DNA of 15,958 nucleotides from Leptospirillum sp. (GCA_027346125.1 DAIEST010000193.1:1-15958), one strand, 5' to 3'; shown: positions 6,068-13,718, counted from the first letter of the stretch. Notes: a model not told the origin generated them from the letters alone. Numbers and translations: made by a program.

Positions 6068-7010
6068 CCAGCTCCGCATCTTTCTGAAAGTCTCGGAACT
6101 GGAAAGTTTCACTCAGGCGGGGGAAGCCCTTTTTCTGACCCAGCCTGCGGTCAGTCTCCAGATCAAGACGCTGGAGCAGGGTCTGGGCGTCCGTCTCTTC
6201 GAACGCAAGGGCCGTCAGGTTCTCCTGACCGAGGCCGGAAAGGTCCTGCTCCCCTATGCCCGGAGAATCATGGACGAAATGGCCGACGCGCGGGCGGAGG
6301 TCGGGCAGTTTTCGGAAGAGTCCCAGGGTTCTCTCAGGATCGGGGCGTCCACAACGATCGGCGTCGCGATTCTTCCGGCGATTCTGGCGGGATTCGTCCG
6401 GAGTTTTCCGGCGATCCGGACGCATCTGTCGATTCTGAACACGCACCAGATCATCTTCGATCTGAAAACCTCCGAGATCGATGTCGGGTTCATCGAGGGA
6501 GAGCTTTCCCGGACCGAATCCCAGGGGATCAACCGATCCTTTCTTGCGCAGGACCGCCTCGTGTTCGTGGATTCGCGGGACGCGCCGCACGTGAAGGGAG
6601 AGGAGACATCCCTGGAAGAAATCCGGAAATTGCCGCTGATCGTGCGGGAGCCGGGCTCGGGGACGCGCCAGGTGCTGGAGAATGCCATGCTCGACCGGGG
6701 CGTTCTCCTGGATCAGTTTTCCGTTTTCCTGACCGTGGGCCATACCGGCGTGATCAAGAAACTGGTCGGAATGGGATCGGGTGTGGCGTTCATGTCCGTC
6801 CTGTCCCTCGAACCCTCCGATTTCGACTCCCTCCGGGTTGTTTCCGTCTCCGATTTCCATCCCTTCCGGGATCTCTGGATCGTGACGCCGAAACGCGGAC
6901 TGACCGCTCCGGCGAGACTGTTTCTGGATCGGGTCAGGGACGACCTTTCAAGTCCCCGTCCGGAGGCCGCGCCGGATCCCCCTCGTCCCGAATCCGGCGG
7001 AGGGGACTGA
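6057..7010 (+). CDS. LysR-family transcriptional regulator
   Basis: Encodes 317 residues, the normal LysR length. Residues 1-60 are the winged HTH: LRIFLKVSELESFTQAGEAL, LTQPAVSLQIKTLE, LGVRLFERKGRQVLLTEAG. A linker helix follows, then the periplasmic-binding-protein-like effector domain (about 90-290) with GSLRIGASTTIG, LKTSEIDVGFIEG, and VREPGSGTRQVLE. The last 20 residues are proline-rich and outside the fold. This set of motifs is close to the CbbR/CysB-like branch, but the ligand cannot be read from the sequence. GGGAGGG (6043-6049) lies 7 bases before the ATG inside dinG. Unusually for LysR, it is not divergent from a target but sits mid-operon between a helicase and an ATPase gene, so its targets may be elsewhere or include the operon itself. 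Confidence 0.92.
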   Translation: MTNDQLRIFLKVSELESFTQAGEALFLTQPAVSLQIKTLEQGLGVRLFERKGRQVLLTEAGKVLLPYARRIMDEMADARAEVGQFSEESQGSLRIGASTTIGVAILPAILAGFVRSFPAIRTHLSILNTHQIIFDLKTSEIDVGFIEGELSRTESQGINRSFLAQDRLVFVDSRDAPHVKGEETSLEEIRKLPLIVREPGSGTRQVLENAMLDRGVLLDQFSVFLTVGHTGVIKKLVGMGSGVAFMSVLSLEPSDFDSLRVVSVSDFHPFRDLWIVTPKRGLTAPARLFLDRVRDDLSSPRPEAAPDPPRPESGGGD

Positions 7011-7014
7011 CCGG

Positions 7015-7989
7015 GTGAATCGGGGAACGATGCGCGCACAGGACGCCGGTCCGTCGAGGTTATGCGAGGTGACCCTGACGCATTTCGGGGCATTTCGCGG
7101 GTGCGTCTTCTCCTGCTCGCCGGGGCTCAACGTGGTGACGGGGATGAACGGAACCGGAAAGACCCACCTTCTGAAACTGGTATATGCGGGTCTGCGGCAT
7201 TGGTCGGGCACGCCATTCGACCAGGCGCTTCCGGATCTCCTTCTCGCTCCGGGAGAGGGGATCGACCGGCTGCTGTTCCGGGATCCCCTGGTGCGGGAAG
7301 GCACCGTCTCGTTCAGGACGGACAGCGGCGCCTGGGCGTTTCGCCTCGAAACCTCCGGGAGCCGCGGAAAGACCGCCAGAGTGCATCTTCAGTCAGATCC
7401 GGGGAGCCCCGTTCCCCCGGCCTTTCTCTTTCCGCTCGAAGAGCTTCCGGAAGGCCGGGGGAACGGGAGGCCCCACCCCCTGACGAAACCCCTGATCGCG
7501 GAAGTCGAGAAGGCCATGCCCGGCCGCGTGGTCGTTCGCGGGCGGCGTCTGAAAATCGCCAACGCGCGCGGGGAGATCGGAATTTCCCTCGCGACCCCCG
7601 TGGTCCGGCAGCTCGGACTCTTGTCGCTTCTTCTCCGGCGAGGCCGGATGGGGCCGGGATCGGTCCTTCTCTGGGACATTCCCGAAGCGGACGCAGGTCC
7701 GACGTTCATGGGACAGATCGCGGAATTGCTTCTCTCTTTCCAGCGCTCGGGGATCCAGGTCATCGTCGCAACCCGCGACTACGTGCTTTTGAAGGAGATC
7801 GACCTTCTCCGGAAAACGGAGGATCTCGTCCGTTACCACAGCCTGTTCCGCGATGAGCGGGAGGACCGGATCCGGGTCTCGGAGTCGGACGACTTCCCGG
7901 GAATCTCCCCGAATCCGGCGTCGGAAGCGTTCCGGAGCCTGTTCGACCGGGATGTGGATCGGGCCCTGTCGAGACTGGGCATTCCGTGA
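7015..7989 (+). CDS. RecF/ABC-like AAA ATPase with altered catalytic residues
   Basis: Encodes 324 residues. N-terminal strands LCEVTLTHFGAFRG and GLNVVTGMNGTGKTHLLKLVY carry Walker A G43-T50. The second half has PVVRQLGLLSLLLRRG, then the Walker B strand SVLLWDIPEADAGP (D221, I222, P223, E224), then VIVATRDYVLLKEIDLL (252 onward). This is the AAA_15/AAA_21 style found in OLD-, RecF- and defence-associated ATPases. In such proteins the residue after the Walker B Asp is normally the catalytic Glu, and the later motif normally reads THD or THS; here they are Ile222 and Arg254. Hydrolysis may be weak or supported by E224. The GTG start at 7015 is 4 bases after lysR; ATG 7030 is an alternative with GGGG just upstream. 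Its stop overlaps the next gene by 4 bases (GTGA), so the two are likely translated together and act together. Substrate unknown. Confidence 0.8.
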   Translation: MNRGTMRAQDAGPSRLCEVTLTHFGAFRGCVFSCSPGLNVVTGMNGTGKTHLLKLVYAGLRHWSGTPFDQALPDLLLAPGEGIDRLLFRDPLVREGTVSFRTDSGAWAFRLETSGSRGKTARVHLQSDPGSPVPPAFLFPLEELPEGRGNGRPHPLTKPLIAEVEKAMPGRVVVRGRRLKIANARGEIGISLATPVVRQLGLLSLLLRRGRMGPGSVLLWDIPEADAGPTFMGQIAELLLSFQRSGIQVIVATRDYVLLKEIDLLRKTEDLVRYHSLFRDEREDRIRVSESDDFPGISPNPASEAFRSLFDRDVDRALSRLGIP

Positions 7990-8531
7990 CAGTGCGCGAA
8001 GGCGGGTTTGTTTTCGACTTTTCGAGCGCTTCGGCGTGGGAACGGTTCGATCCGCCGGGGCGGGCCGTTCCGCAGGGAATGTCCATGGTCGACTTTGTCG
8101 TGGAAGAGACGGACCGCCTGCTCCTGGTCGAAGTGAAGGATCCCTTCCCCCCGCCCGGCCCGGATCCTCTTTTGCCGAGACGCGCGAAAGGCGGGATCTG
8201 GCCGAGGGGAGAGGGGTTCCGGATCGACCGCCTCATTCACCAGTCCCTGGTCCCCAAGGTCCGGGACAGCTATACCTATCTCCATCTGATGGGCCGCGAC
8301 GAAAAGCCGGTTCTGTATGTCGTTCTCCTGGGGTTCGACCGGATTTTCCGGGAAAACGACCTTCTGGTCGTCGTCAAGGACCGTCTGTCCTCGCGCCTCC
8401 GGCAGGAAGGACATCTTCCGTGGAAGCGCCCGTATGTCCTGGATTGCCTTGTCCTGGATCCGGATCGCTGGAGGCGGTTTTTCCCCGAGTACCCTCTCTC
8501 GAGGGTTTCCCGGCAGGAGGAAGGCGAATGA
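7986..8531 (+). CDS. Putative PD-(D/E)XK-like nuclease partner of the ATPase
   Basis: Encodes 181 residues, no named family recognised. Residues 30-53 read QGMSMVDFVVEE, then LLLVEVKDP, placing D36, E49 and K51 as D-x12-E-x-K on two adjacent beta strands, the core of the PD-(D/E)XK nuclease fold. E19 in AWERFD could be the N-terminal helix acid. After the core come a Pro/Arg-rich insertion (53-75), a helix with HQSLVPKVRDSYTYLHLM, a hydrophobic strand PVLYVVLLGFD and a final LDCLVLDPDRW segment; a helix following the E-x-K strand is usual for the fold. The GTG start overlaps the ATPase stop (GTGA), indicating coupling. A substrate-recognition or structural role without cleavage is possible. 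Nuclease activity is inferred from the motif only. Confidence 0.6.
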   Translation: MTVREGGFVFDFSSASAWERFDPPGRAVPQGMSMVDFVVEETDRLLLVEVKDPFPPPGPDPLLPRRAKGGIWPRGEGFRIDRLIHQSLVPKVRDSYTYLHLMGRDEKPVLYVVLLGFDRIFRENDLLVVVKDRLSSRLRQEGHLPWKRPYVLDCLVLDPDRWRRFFPEYPLSRVSRQEEGE

Positions 8532-8550
8532 TGAGCCTGAGACGAAAATC

Positions 8551-8559
8551 TGTTATAAT
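8551..8559 (+). promoter_or_regulatory. Extended -10 promoter for the Bax inhibitor-1 gene
   Basis: TGT followed by a perfect TATAAT (8554-8559) makes an extended -10 element 20 bases after the nuclease stop. No good -35 hexamer lies 16-18 bases upstream, as is common for extended -10 promoters. Start of transcription would be about 8566. Confidence 0.6.
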
Positions 8560-8565
8560 TTTCGA

Positions 8566-8688
8566 AAGGCAGGTTCCGCCCATGACGGCGGTTCCATGGA
8601 GTTTCGGCTCGGGAGTCGGGGAATCCCCGGAAATCTTGGGGAGGCGCCCGCCCGATCCGTACGGAGCGGTTTGAAAAAGGAGCGACAC
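8566..8688 (+). other. Structured 5' leader of the Bax inhibitor-1 gene
   Basis: About 120 untranslated bases with three short hairpin-forming repeats: CCGCC/GGCGG (8576-8580 with 8587-8591, 6-base loop), CGGGG/CCCCG (8617-8621 with 8625-8629, loop AAT) and the palindrome TCCGTACGGA (8656-8665). AAGGAG (8677-8682) is 6 bases before the ATG. It matches no riboswitch class I know. Confidence 0.4.
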
Positions 8689-9399
8689 ATGTTCGGAAAT
8701 TCAGGTTTCGAGAAACGATCTCCCTTTGCCGGAAATATTGTGGACAGTTTGCCCAGTTCTTCCTCCATCGGGCAATATATGGTCAAGGTCTACGGTCTTC
8801 TCGCCATGACCCTGCTTGTTTCGGCGGGTTCCGCCGTCTGGGGAATGGGGGCGGGGCTGCCCGTGTTTGCCGGTCACCCGATCCTGATGGCGGTCGCCAT
8901 GTTTGGAACGTTGTTCCTGTTGATGGCGGTGCAGCGCGTCCCGGTGGTCAATATGCTCGTCATGTTCTTCTTTGCCGGGCTGATGGGCGCCTCGCTCGGG
9001 CCGATGCTGGCCCAGGCCGTGCGTCTTCCGGGCGGTCAGACGATCGTGGCGGACAGTCTCCTGATGACCACGGCCATCTTCTTCTCCCTGTCCCTTTACG
9101 CCCTGGTGTCCCGGAAAAGCTTCTCCTTTCTCGGGAGCTTCCTGTTCACGGGACTGATCATCGTCGTCATCCTGTCCGTGGTCCAGATCTTCTGGCATCC
9201 GCTGTTTCTCCAGGCCCTGGTCGCAGGGATGGGGGCGCTGGTGTTCTCCGGACTGATCCTGTTCGATACGGCCCGGATCATGCAGTCGTCCGAAGGGGAG
9301 TTTACGCCGGTCATGGCAGTGGTGACGCTTTATCTGGATATTCTGAACCTGTTCATTTCGCTGCTCAGGATCTTCGAGCTGTTCCGGGGAGAGGAGTGA
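8689..9399 (+). CDS. Bax inhibitor-1/YccA-YetJ family membrane protein
   Basis: Encodes 236 residues with a hydrophilic N-terminus of about 30 residues and seven hydrophobic segments (about 32-52, 62-80, 87-107, 121-140, 147-166, 173-193, 207-230). The C-terminal hallmark is present: LILFDTARIMQ with D193 and VTLYLDILNLFISLLRIFE with D217. In Bacillus YetJ the equivalent Asp pair forms the pH-sensing gate of a calcium leak channel. Bacterial relatives such as YccA also bind and restrain FtsH. The ATG at 8689 is fixed by AAGGAG 6 bases upstream; the frame is open further back to 8317 but that part overlaps the nuclease gene. It has its own promoter and terminator and so is probably a single-gene unit. 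Which activity applies cannot be told from sequence. Confidence 0.92.
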   Translation: MFGNSGFEKRSPFAGNIVDSLPSSSSIGQYMVKVYGLLAMTLLVSAGSAVWGMGAGLPVFAGHPILMAVAMFGTLFLLMAVQRVPVVNMLVMFFFAGLMGASLGPMLAQAVRLPGGQTIVADSLLMTTAIFFSLSLYALVSRKSFSFLGSFLFTGLIIVVILSVVQIFWHPLFLQALVAGMGALVFSGLILFDTARIMQSSEGEFTPVMAVVTLYLDILNLFISLLRIFELFRGEE

Positions 9400-9412
9400 C
9401 TCTCCCCCTTTT
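9386..9412 (+). terminator. Rho-independent terminator overlapping the Bax inhibitor-1 stop codon
   Basis: GGGGAGAG (9386-9393) pairs perfectly with CTCTCCCC (9400-9407) around a 6-base loop that contains the TGA stop (9397-9399); C then TTTT (9409-9412) follows. The stem is strong, the U-tract is short. ilvE starts only 26 bases later. Confidence 0.75.
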
Positions 9413-9438
9413 CTGACTGATTTCTGGAAAGGGTTCCC

Positions 9439-10371
9439 ATGTTGAAAGAGTCCCAATGGATCTGGATGGACGGGGCACTTGTGCCCTGGAAAGAGGCGAA
9501 CGTCCATGTCCTGACCCATTCGCTTCACTATGCCATGGCCGTGTTCGAGGGAATCCGGGCCTACGACGGCCCCCGCGGGACGCATGTTTTCCGCCTGAAG
9601 GAGCACATCGACCGGCTGATCAATTCCGGGAAGGTCATGCACATGGCCTCTCCCTTCACGTCGTCGGACCTGATCCAGGCGACGGTCGAGACAGTCGGGC
9701 GCAACAGTCTTTCTTCCTGCTATATCCGGCCCATCATGTACGTCGGGTACGGGGACATGGGAATCTACGCCCGCCAGAACCCCATCCGGGTGTCCATCGC
9801 GGCCTGGGAATGGGGAACCTACCTTGGAGAGGAAGGCCTTTCGAGGGGCATTCGGGCCAAGGTCAGCTCCTACCAGCGGTTCGGGGTCAACTCCTTCCTG
9901 AACAGGGCCAAGGTGTCGGCGCATTACGTGAACTCCCAGCTGGCCAAGTGGGAGGTCAAGATGGCCGGATACGACGAGGCGATCCTGCTCGACCACGAGG
10001 GGTTCGTCGCCGAAGGTCCGGGAGAGAATATCTTCATCGTTTCCGACGGGGTGCTCCGGACGCCGGTCCTGAAGACCGTGCTGGACGGAATCACCCGGGA
10101 TGCCGTCATGGTTCTCGCGAAGGAAGAGGGAATCCGGGTGTCGGAGGAGATTCTGACCCGGGACGACCTTTATCTGGCGGACGAGGCGTTCTTTACCGGG
10201 ACGGCCGCGGAGATCACCCCCATTCGCGAAATCGACGAGCGGACGATCGGTTCCGGCAAGCCGGGTCCTGTCACGCTCAGACTCCAGAAGCTCTTTTTCG
10301 ACGTCGTCAGGGGAATCTCTCCGATCCATCCCGAGTGGCGCCATCCGGTCACTCCGTCCGGAGGCCGGTAG
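9439..10371 (+). CDS. ilvE: Branched-chain amino acid aminotransferase
   Basis: Encodes 310 residues, the usual length. It is a fold-type IV PLP enzyme that transfers the amino group between glutamate and the keto acids of Val, Leu and Ile, in the cytoplasm. Visible signatures: N-terminal WMDGALVPW, HSLHYAMAVFEGIRAY, the phosphate/substrate region YIRPIMYVGYG, the PLP lysine K158 in FLNRAKVSAHYVNSQLAK, EGPGENIFIV, TVLDGITRDAVM and DEAFFTGTAAEITPI. These favour IlvE over D-amino acid aminotransferase or ADC lyase. An AAAGGG lies about 7 bases before the ATG. The gene is separated from the Bax inhibitor-1 gene by a terminator and is followed 4 bases later by polA. Confidence 0.93.
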   Translation: MLKESQWIWMDGALVPWKEANVHVLTHSLHYAMAVFEGIRAYDGPRGTHVFRLKEHIDRLINSGKVMHMASPFTSSDLIQATVETVGRNSLSSCYIRPIMYVGYGDMGIYARQNPIRVSIAAWEWGTYLGEEGLSRGIRAKVSSYQRFGVNSFLNRAKVSAHYVNSQLAKWEVKMAGYDEAILLDHEGFVAEGPGENIFIVSDGVLRTPVLKTVLDGITRDAVMVLAKEEGIRVSEEILTRDDLYLADEAFFTGTAAEITPIREIDERTIGSGKPGPVTLRLQKLFFDVVRGISPIHPEWRHPVTPSGGR

Positions 10372-10375
10372 AGGT

Positions 10376-12982
10376 TTGAAGCTTACCCCTCCGAGGCGGA
10401 CCGACAAAGATCCCGGGCCGCCCGCCTGGGCTTCGGATCTTCCGGGAAGGACCCTGTTTCTCCTCGACGGATTCGGGTATATCTTCCGGGCCTACTACAG
10501 CCGCGTTTCCTTCACGACCCGTTCCGGCATTCCGACCGGGGCCCTGACAGTCTTCGCCAACATGCTGCTCTCCCTTCTCCGGGATCTCGGTCCGTCCTAC
10601 ATGGCCGTCGTCTTCGAGAGCCGGACCGGGAACGTGCGCTCGGCAATCCTTCCACAGATCAAGGCCAACCGTCCGGAGCCGGCCCAGGACTTCCTGGTCC
10701 AGATCCCCTATATCGAGCGGTTGATCGAGGGACTGGGGATCCCGCTCCTTTCCACCGACGGATACGAGGCGGACGACACGATCGCCGCCCTGGCCCGGTG
10801 CTGGCTGGAGGAAGGAGACCGTCTCTCGGTCCCCTCCCAGGTCATCGTGCTGTCGACGGACAAGGATCTGCTGGCCATGGTGAACGACCGGGTTTTTGTC
10901 TTCGACCCGATGAACATGAAGCTGATCCGTCCGGAAGACGTCCGGGAAAAGTGGGGGGTGGATCCGTTCCAGATCCCGGATCTGCTCGCGATCACCGGGG
11001 ATGTGTCGGACAATATTCCCGGGGTTCCGGGAATAGGGCCGAAAACGGCGGCCAGGCTTCTCGAAGGCGGGAAGACCATCGACGATCTCTTTTCCCGTCT
11101 CGACGAGGTGCCCGCCGACCGGATCCGCAATCTTCTCGCGGAGCACCGGGAGAATGTCTTCAGGAACAAGTCCGTCACGATCCTTCATGCCGGACTTCCC
11201 CTTTCCGGCGACGGGGAATCGCTGGAGCGGAAGACTCCGGACCTGGCCGGACTCCGGTCGCTTCTGGAGGAACTGGAAGCCCCCGGACTCTTTTCCCGGA
11301 TCCGGAAATGGGCCCAGTCCGGAGGGGTCGGGGAGACGCCGGAGAGCCCTGCCGTTCCGGAGGAATCCGGGAAGGAGGAGACTCCGGACGTTCCAGGATT
11401 TCCCGAACGGGGGATCGATTTTCTGCCCGGCCAGGGAGTATGGAGATACGAAGGGGAGAGCGCGGTGTTTTTCCCCCTGTCGGATCGCGCGGAGATCGGC
11501 CGGTGGATGGAAGAGTGGGGCAGCCGGTCCTGGCCGGTCTGGTGCGTGGATCAGGCGACGCTGTTCCGGGAACTGGAGGAATTCTCCTCCTCCCGCCTGA
11601 ATGTCGCCTTCGACGGCGTTCTGGCGGCCTATCTTCTCGAACCGGGCCACCGGGGATATTCTGTGGAAGAGATCTCCTCCCGTCTCTTTGTGGACCCGTC
11701 GGGAGAACGCCCCCGGATGGTCCTCCGGATCATGGGACGGCTGTGGAACGACGTCCACGGGGCGGGTCTCGGGGAGCTTCTCCGGCGCGTGGAGATTCCG
11801 CTTGGACGGATCCTCCACCGGATGGAGCGGGCGGGCATCCGGATCGATCTTGAAGCGCTGGGACGGGCCAGGAGGCACATCGAACAGCGGATTTCCGGCC
11901 TGGAGGCGGAGATTTACGAACTGGCCGGAGGGCCGTTTGCGATCCTCTCTCCCAAGCAGGTGGGGGAAATCCTGTACGGGCGACTGGGTCTGCCAACGGC
12001 CCGAAAGGGCAAGACAGGGTATTCGACCGACGAGGAGACGCTGACGGGCCTGTCCGGTCTCCATCCCCTTCCGGAGAAGATCCTGGCCTACCGGCAGATG
12101 AAGAAACTCCTGTCCACCTACGTGGAGCCCATCGAGCGGGGACGGGACGGGAACGGAAGGCTCCACGGACAGTTCAACCAGACGATCGCCGCGACCGGCA
12201 GGCTGTCCTCTTCCAACCCGAATCTCCAGAACATTCCCGCCAGGACGGAAACGGGGCTCGAGATCCGCCGCTGTTTTGTCGCCCAGGAGGGGATGCGGCT
12301 TCTTTCGGCGGATTACTCCCAGATCGAACTGCGGCTTCTGGCCCATTTCACGCGGGACCCGGAACTGATGGAATCTTTCGCCAGGAATGAGGATATCCAT
12401 GCGCGGACGGCCCGGCTCCTGTTCGGGGAGCCCGTCACCGGCGAGACCCGGAGGAAGGCCAAGACGATCAACTTCGGGGTGCTGTACGGCATGTCGGCGT
12501 TCAGTCTCGCCCAGGATCTCGGCGTCCAGGCGGACGAAGCCAAAGGTTTCATCGACCGGTATTTCGGAGCGTTCCCGAAGGTCGGGCCCTTCTTCGGGCA
12601 GATCCTGGAAGGAGCCCGGAAGACGGGCGAGGTCAGGACGATTCTGGGGAGACTCCGAAAGATTCCGGAGATCGGCGCAACGGATCGCCGAAGCCGGGAA
12701 TACGGGGAAAGAATGGCGATCAATACGGTTCTCCAGGGATCCGCGGCCGACCTGATCAAGAAATCCATGGTCGATATCGCCCTGGAGGGGGAGGAGAACG
12801 GCCTGCCGGGCACCCTTCTGGTCCAGGTTCACGACGAGCTTCTGTTCGAGGTTCCGGCGGACCGGGTCGATGAGGCCGGGGACCGGATCCGCGCCCTGAT
12901 GGAAGGCGCCATGACGCTCGCGGTGCCGCTCGTGGTGCAGATCGGTCACGGCATGAACTGGGTGGAAGCGCATCCGGGGTGA
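10376..12982 (+). CDS. polA: DNA polymerase I
   Basis: Encodes 868 residues. N-terminal 5'-nuclease domain: LFLLDGFGYIFRAYYS with D31, YEADD (130-134), STDKDLLAMV, then the helix-hairpin-helix GVPGIGPKTAARLLEGG. The middle region (about 330-480) aligns in place with the 3'-5' exonuclease domain but has no DxE metal motif, so proofreading is probably absent. The polymerase domain has motif A LLSADYSQIELRLLAH (D646), motif B RRKAKTINFGVLYG (692-705) and motif C VQVHDELLFE (H819-D820-E821). It fills gaps and removes Okazaki RNA primers. The start is a TTG, the only candidate codon upstream of the conserved domain; GGAGG (10360-10364) is 11 bases away, so initiation may be weak or coupled to ilvE, whose stop is 4 bases before. 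Confidence 0.95.
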   Translation: MKLTPPRRTDKDPGPPAWASDLPGRTLFLLDGFGYIFRAYYSRVSFTTRSGIPTGALTVFANMLLSLLRDLGPSYMAVVFESRTGNVRSAILPQIKANRPEPAQDFLVQIPYIERLIEGLGIPLLSTDGYEADDTIAALARCWLEEGDRLSVPSQVIVLSTDKDLLAMVNDRVFVFDPMNMKLIRPEDVREKWGVDPFQIPDLLAITGDVSDNIPGVPGIGPKTAARLLEGGKTIDDLFSRLDEVPADRIRNLLAEHRENVFRNKSVTILHAGLPLSGDGESLERKTPDLAGLRSLLEELEAPGLFSRIRKWAQSGGVGETPESPAVPEESGKEETPDVPGFPERGIDFLPGQGVWRYEGESAVFFPLSDRAEIGRWMEEWGSRSWPVWCVDQATLFRELEEFSSSRLNVAFDGVLAAYLLEPGHRGYSVEEISSRLFVDPSGERPRMVLRIMGRLWNDVHGAGLGELLRRVEIPLGRILHRMERAGIRIDLEALGRARRHIEQRISGLEAEIYELAGGPFAILSPKQVGEILYGRLGLPTARKGKTGYSTDEETLTGLSGLHPLPEKILAYRQMKKLLSTYVEPIERGRDGNGRLHGQFNQTIAATGRLSSSNPNLQNIPARTETGLEIRRCFVAQEGMRLLSADYSQIELRLLAHFTRDPELMESFARNEDIHARTARLLFGEPVTGETRRKAKTINFGVLYGMSAFSLAQDLGVQADEAKGFIDRYFGAFPKVGPFFGQILEGARKTGEVRTILGRLRKIPEIGATDRRSREYGERMAINTVLQGSAADLIKKSMVDIALEGEENGLPGTLLVQVHDELLFEVPADRVDEAGDRIRALMEGAMTLAVPLVVQIGHGMNWVEAHPG

Positions 12983-13022
12983 TCCCGGATGAACGGCATG
13001 CCCTGAAAAGAAAGGATGTCCG

Positions 13023-13718
13023 ATGGAAATTCAGGGGAGCGCGGATCGTCATGCGCTCTTGGAGGGGATGAACCTTCCGATGCTGGGCCTGGGAGTGGGG
13101 ACCGCCCTGGCGTCGATCGTGGTCGCGGCGATCGGGACGGCGATCATCCTCCGGAAATACAGGGGGACCCAGGCGCAGGGATCCGTCCAGAAATGGGCCA
13201 GAATCGGCTGGATCGGGTTTGTGGTCTACCTGGTGGCCTATATCGGATATTTCGTCCACAGGAGCTCTCCGGAAAAGGTGGCCTATCCGTTCGTTCCGGG
13301 AGACCGGATGATCGCCAGGGGGGACTACAACGGGGCCATCAAGTTCTACGGAGAGATCGCGAAAAAGTATCCCGACATGGCACTGGCCCACTTCAAGCTG
13401 GGAATGGCCCTCCGGATGGTCAAGGCGATCCGCCCGTCGATCCGGGAACTCAAGGAGGCGATCCGGGACGATCCGGACGCGCCCGAGCCCTACTTCGCGC
13501 TGGGTTCGATCCTCTGGACACAGGGAACCTCCGAGGACGCCATGCCGTATTTCCGGAAAGGACTGGAACTGGATCCCCAGAACCGGCAGAGGGCCTTTTT
13601 CATGAAAATCATCCTGAGGGGGGAAGCGGAACGGAAAGGCCAGGTCAAGCCGGGCTCCGAGGGGCGTCCGAAACTGTCTCCGGCGGCTCCGGCCCCTGCC
13701 GGGGCGGGGACGCCATGA
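13023..13718 (+). CDS. Membrane-anchored TPR protein
   Basis: Encodes 231 residues. Two N-terminal membrane segments (about 18-44 and 60-77) are followed by a soluble region with TPR-like helices: DRMIARGDYNGAIKFYGEIAKKYPDMALAHFKLGMAL, then an IRELKEAIRDDPDAPEPYFALGSIL repeat, and a third EDAMPYFRKGLELDPQN. The tail is Ala/Pro-rich. TPR repeats usually mediate protein contacts; the topology suggests a scaffold at the inner membrane. Specific function unknown. An AAAGGA about 7 bases before the ATG serves as ribosome binding site. It lies 40 bases after polA and overlaps the next membrane gene by 4 bases (ATGA), so the two products may form a complex. Confidence 0.8.
   Translation: MEIQGSADRHALLEGMNLPMLGLGVGTALASIVVAAIGTAIILRKYRGTQAQGSVQKWARIGWIGFVVYLVAYIGYFVHRSSPEKVAYPFVPGDRMIARGDYNGAIKFYGEIAKKYPDMALAHFKLGMALRMVKAIRPSIRELKEAIRDDPDAPEPYFALGSILWTQGTSEDAMPYFRKGLELDPQNRQRAFFMKIILRGEAERKGQVKPGSEGRPKLSPAAPAPAGAGTP

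Noticed and set aside
3788..6112. Very long minus-strand open frame of 774 codons opposite dinG
   Set aside because: GC-rich antisense shadow of dinG; rich in Arg/Pro/Gly with no domain.
8317..8688. N-terminal extension of the Bax inhibitor-1 protein
   Set aside because: It overlaps the nuclease-like gene in another frame, while promoter and AAGGAG both point to the ATG at 8689.
8701..10407. Minus-strand open frame of 568 codons across the Bax inhibitor-1 and ilvE genes
   Set aside because: Shadow spanning two well-supported genes and a terminator; no domain recognised.
10349..12973. Very long minus-strand open frame of 874 codons opposite polA
   Set aside because: Antisense shadow of a high-GC gene whose plus-strand product is certain.
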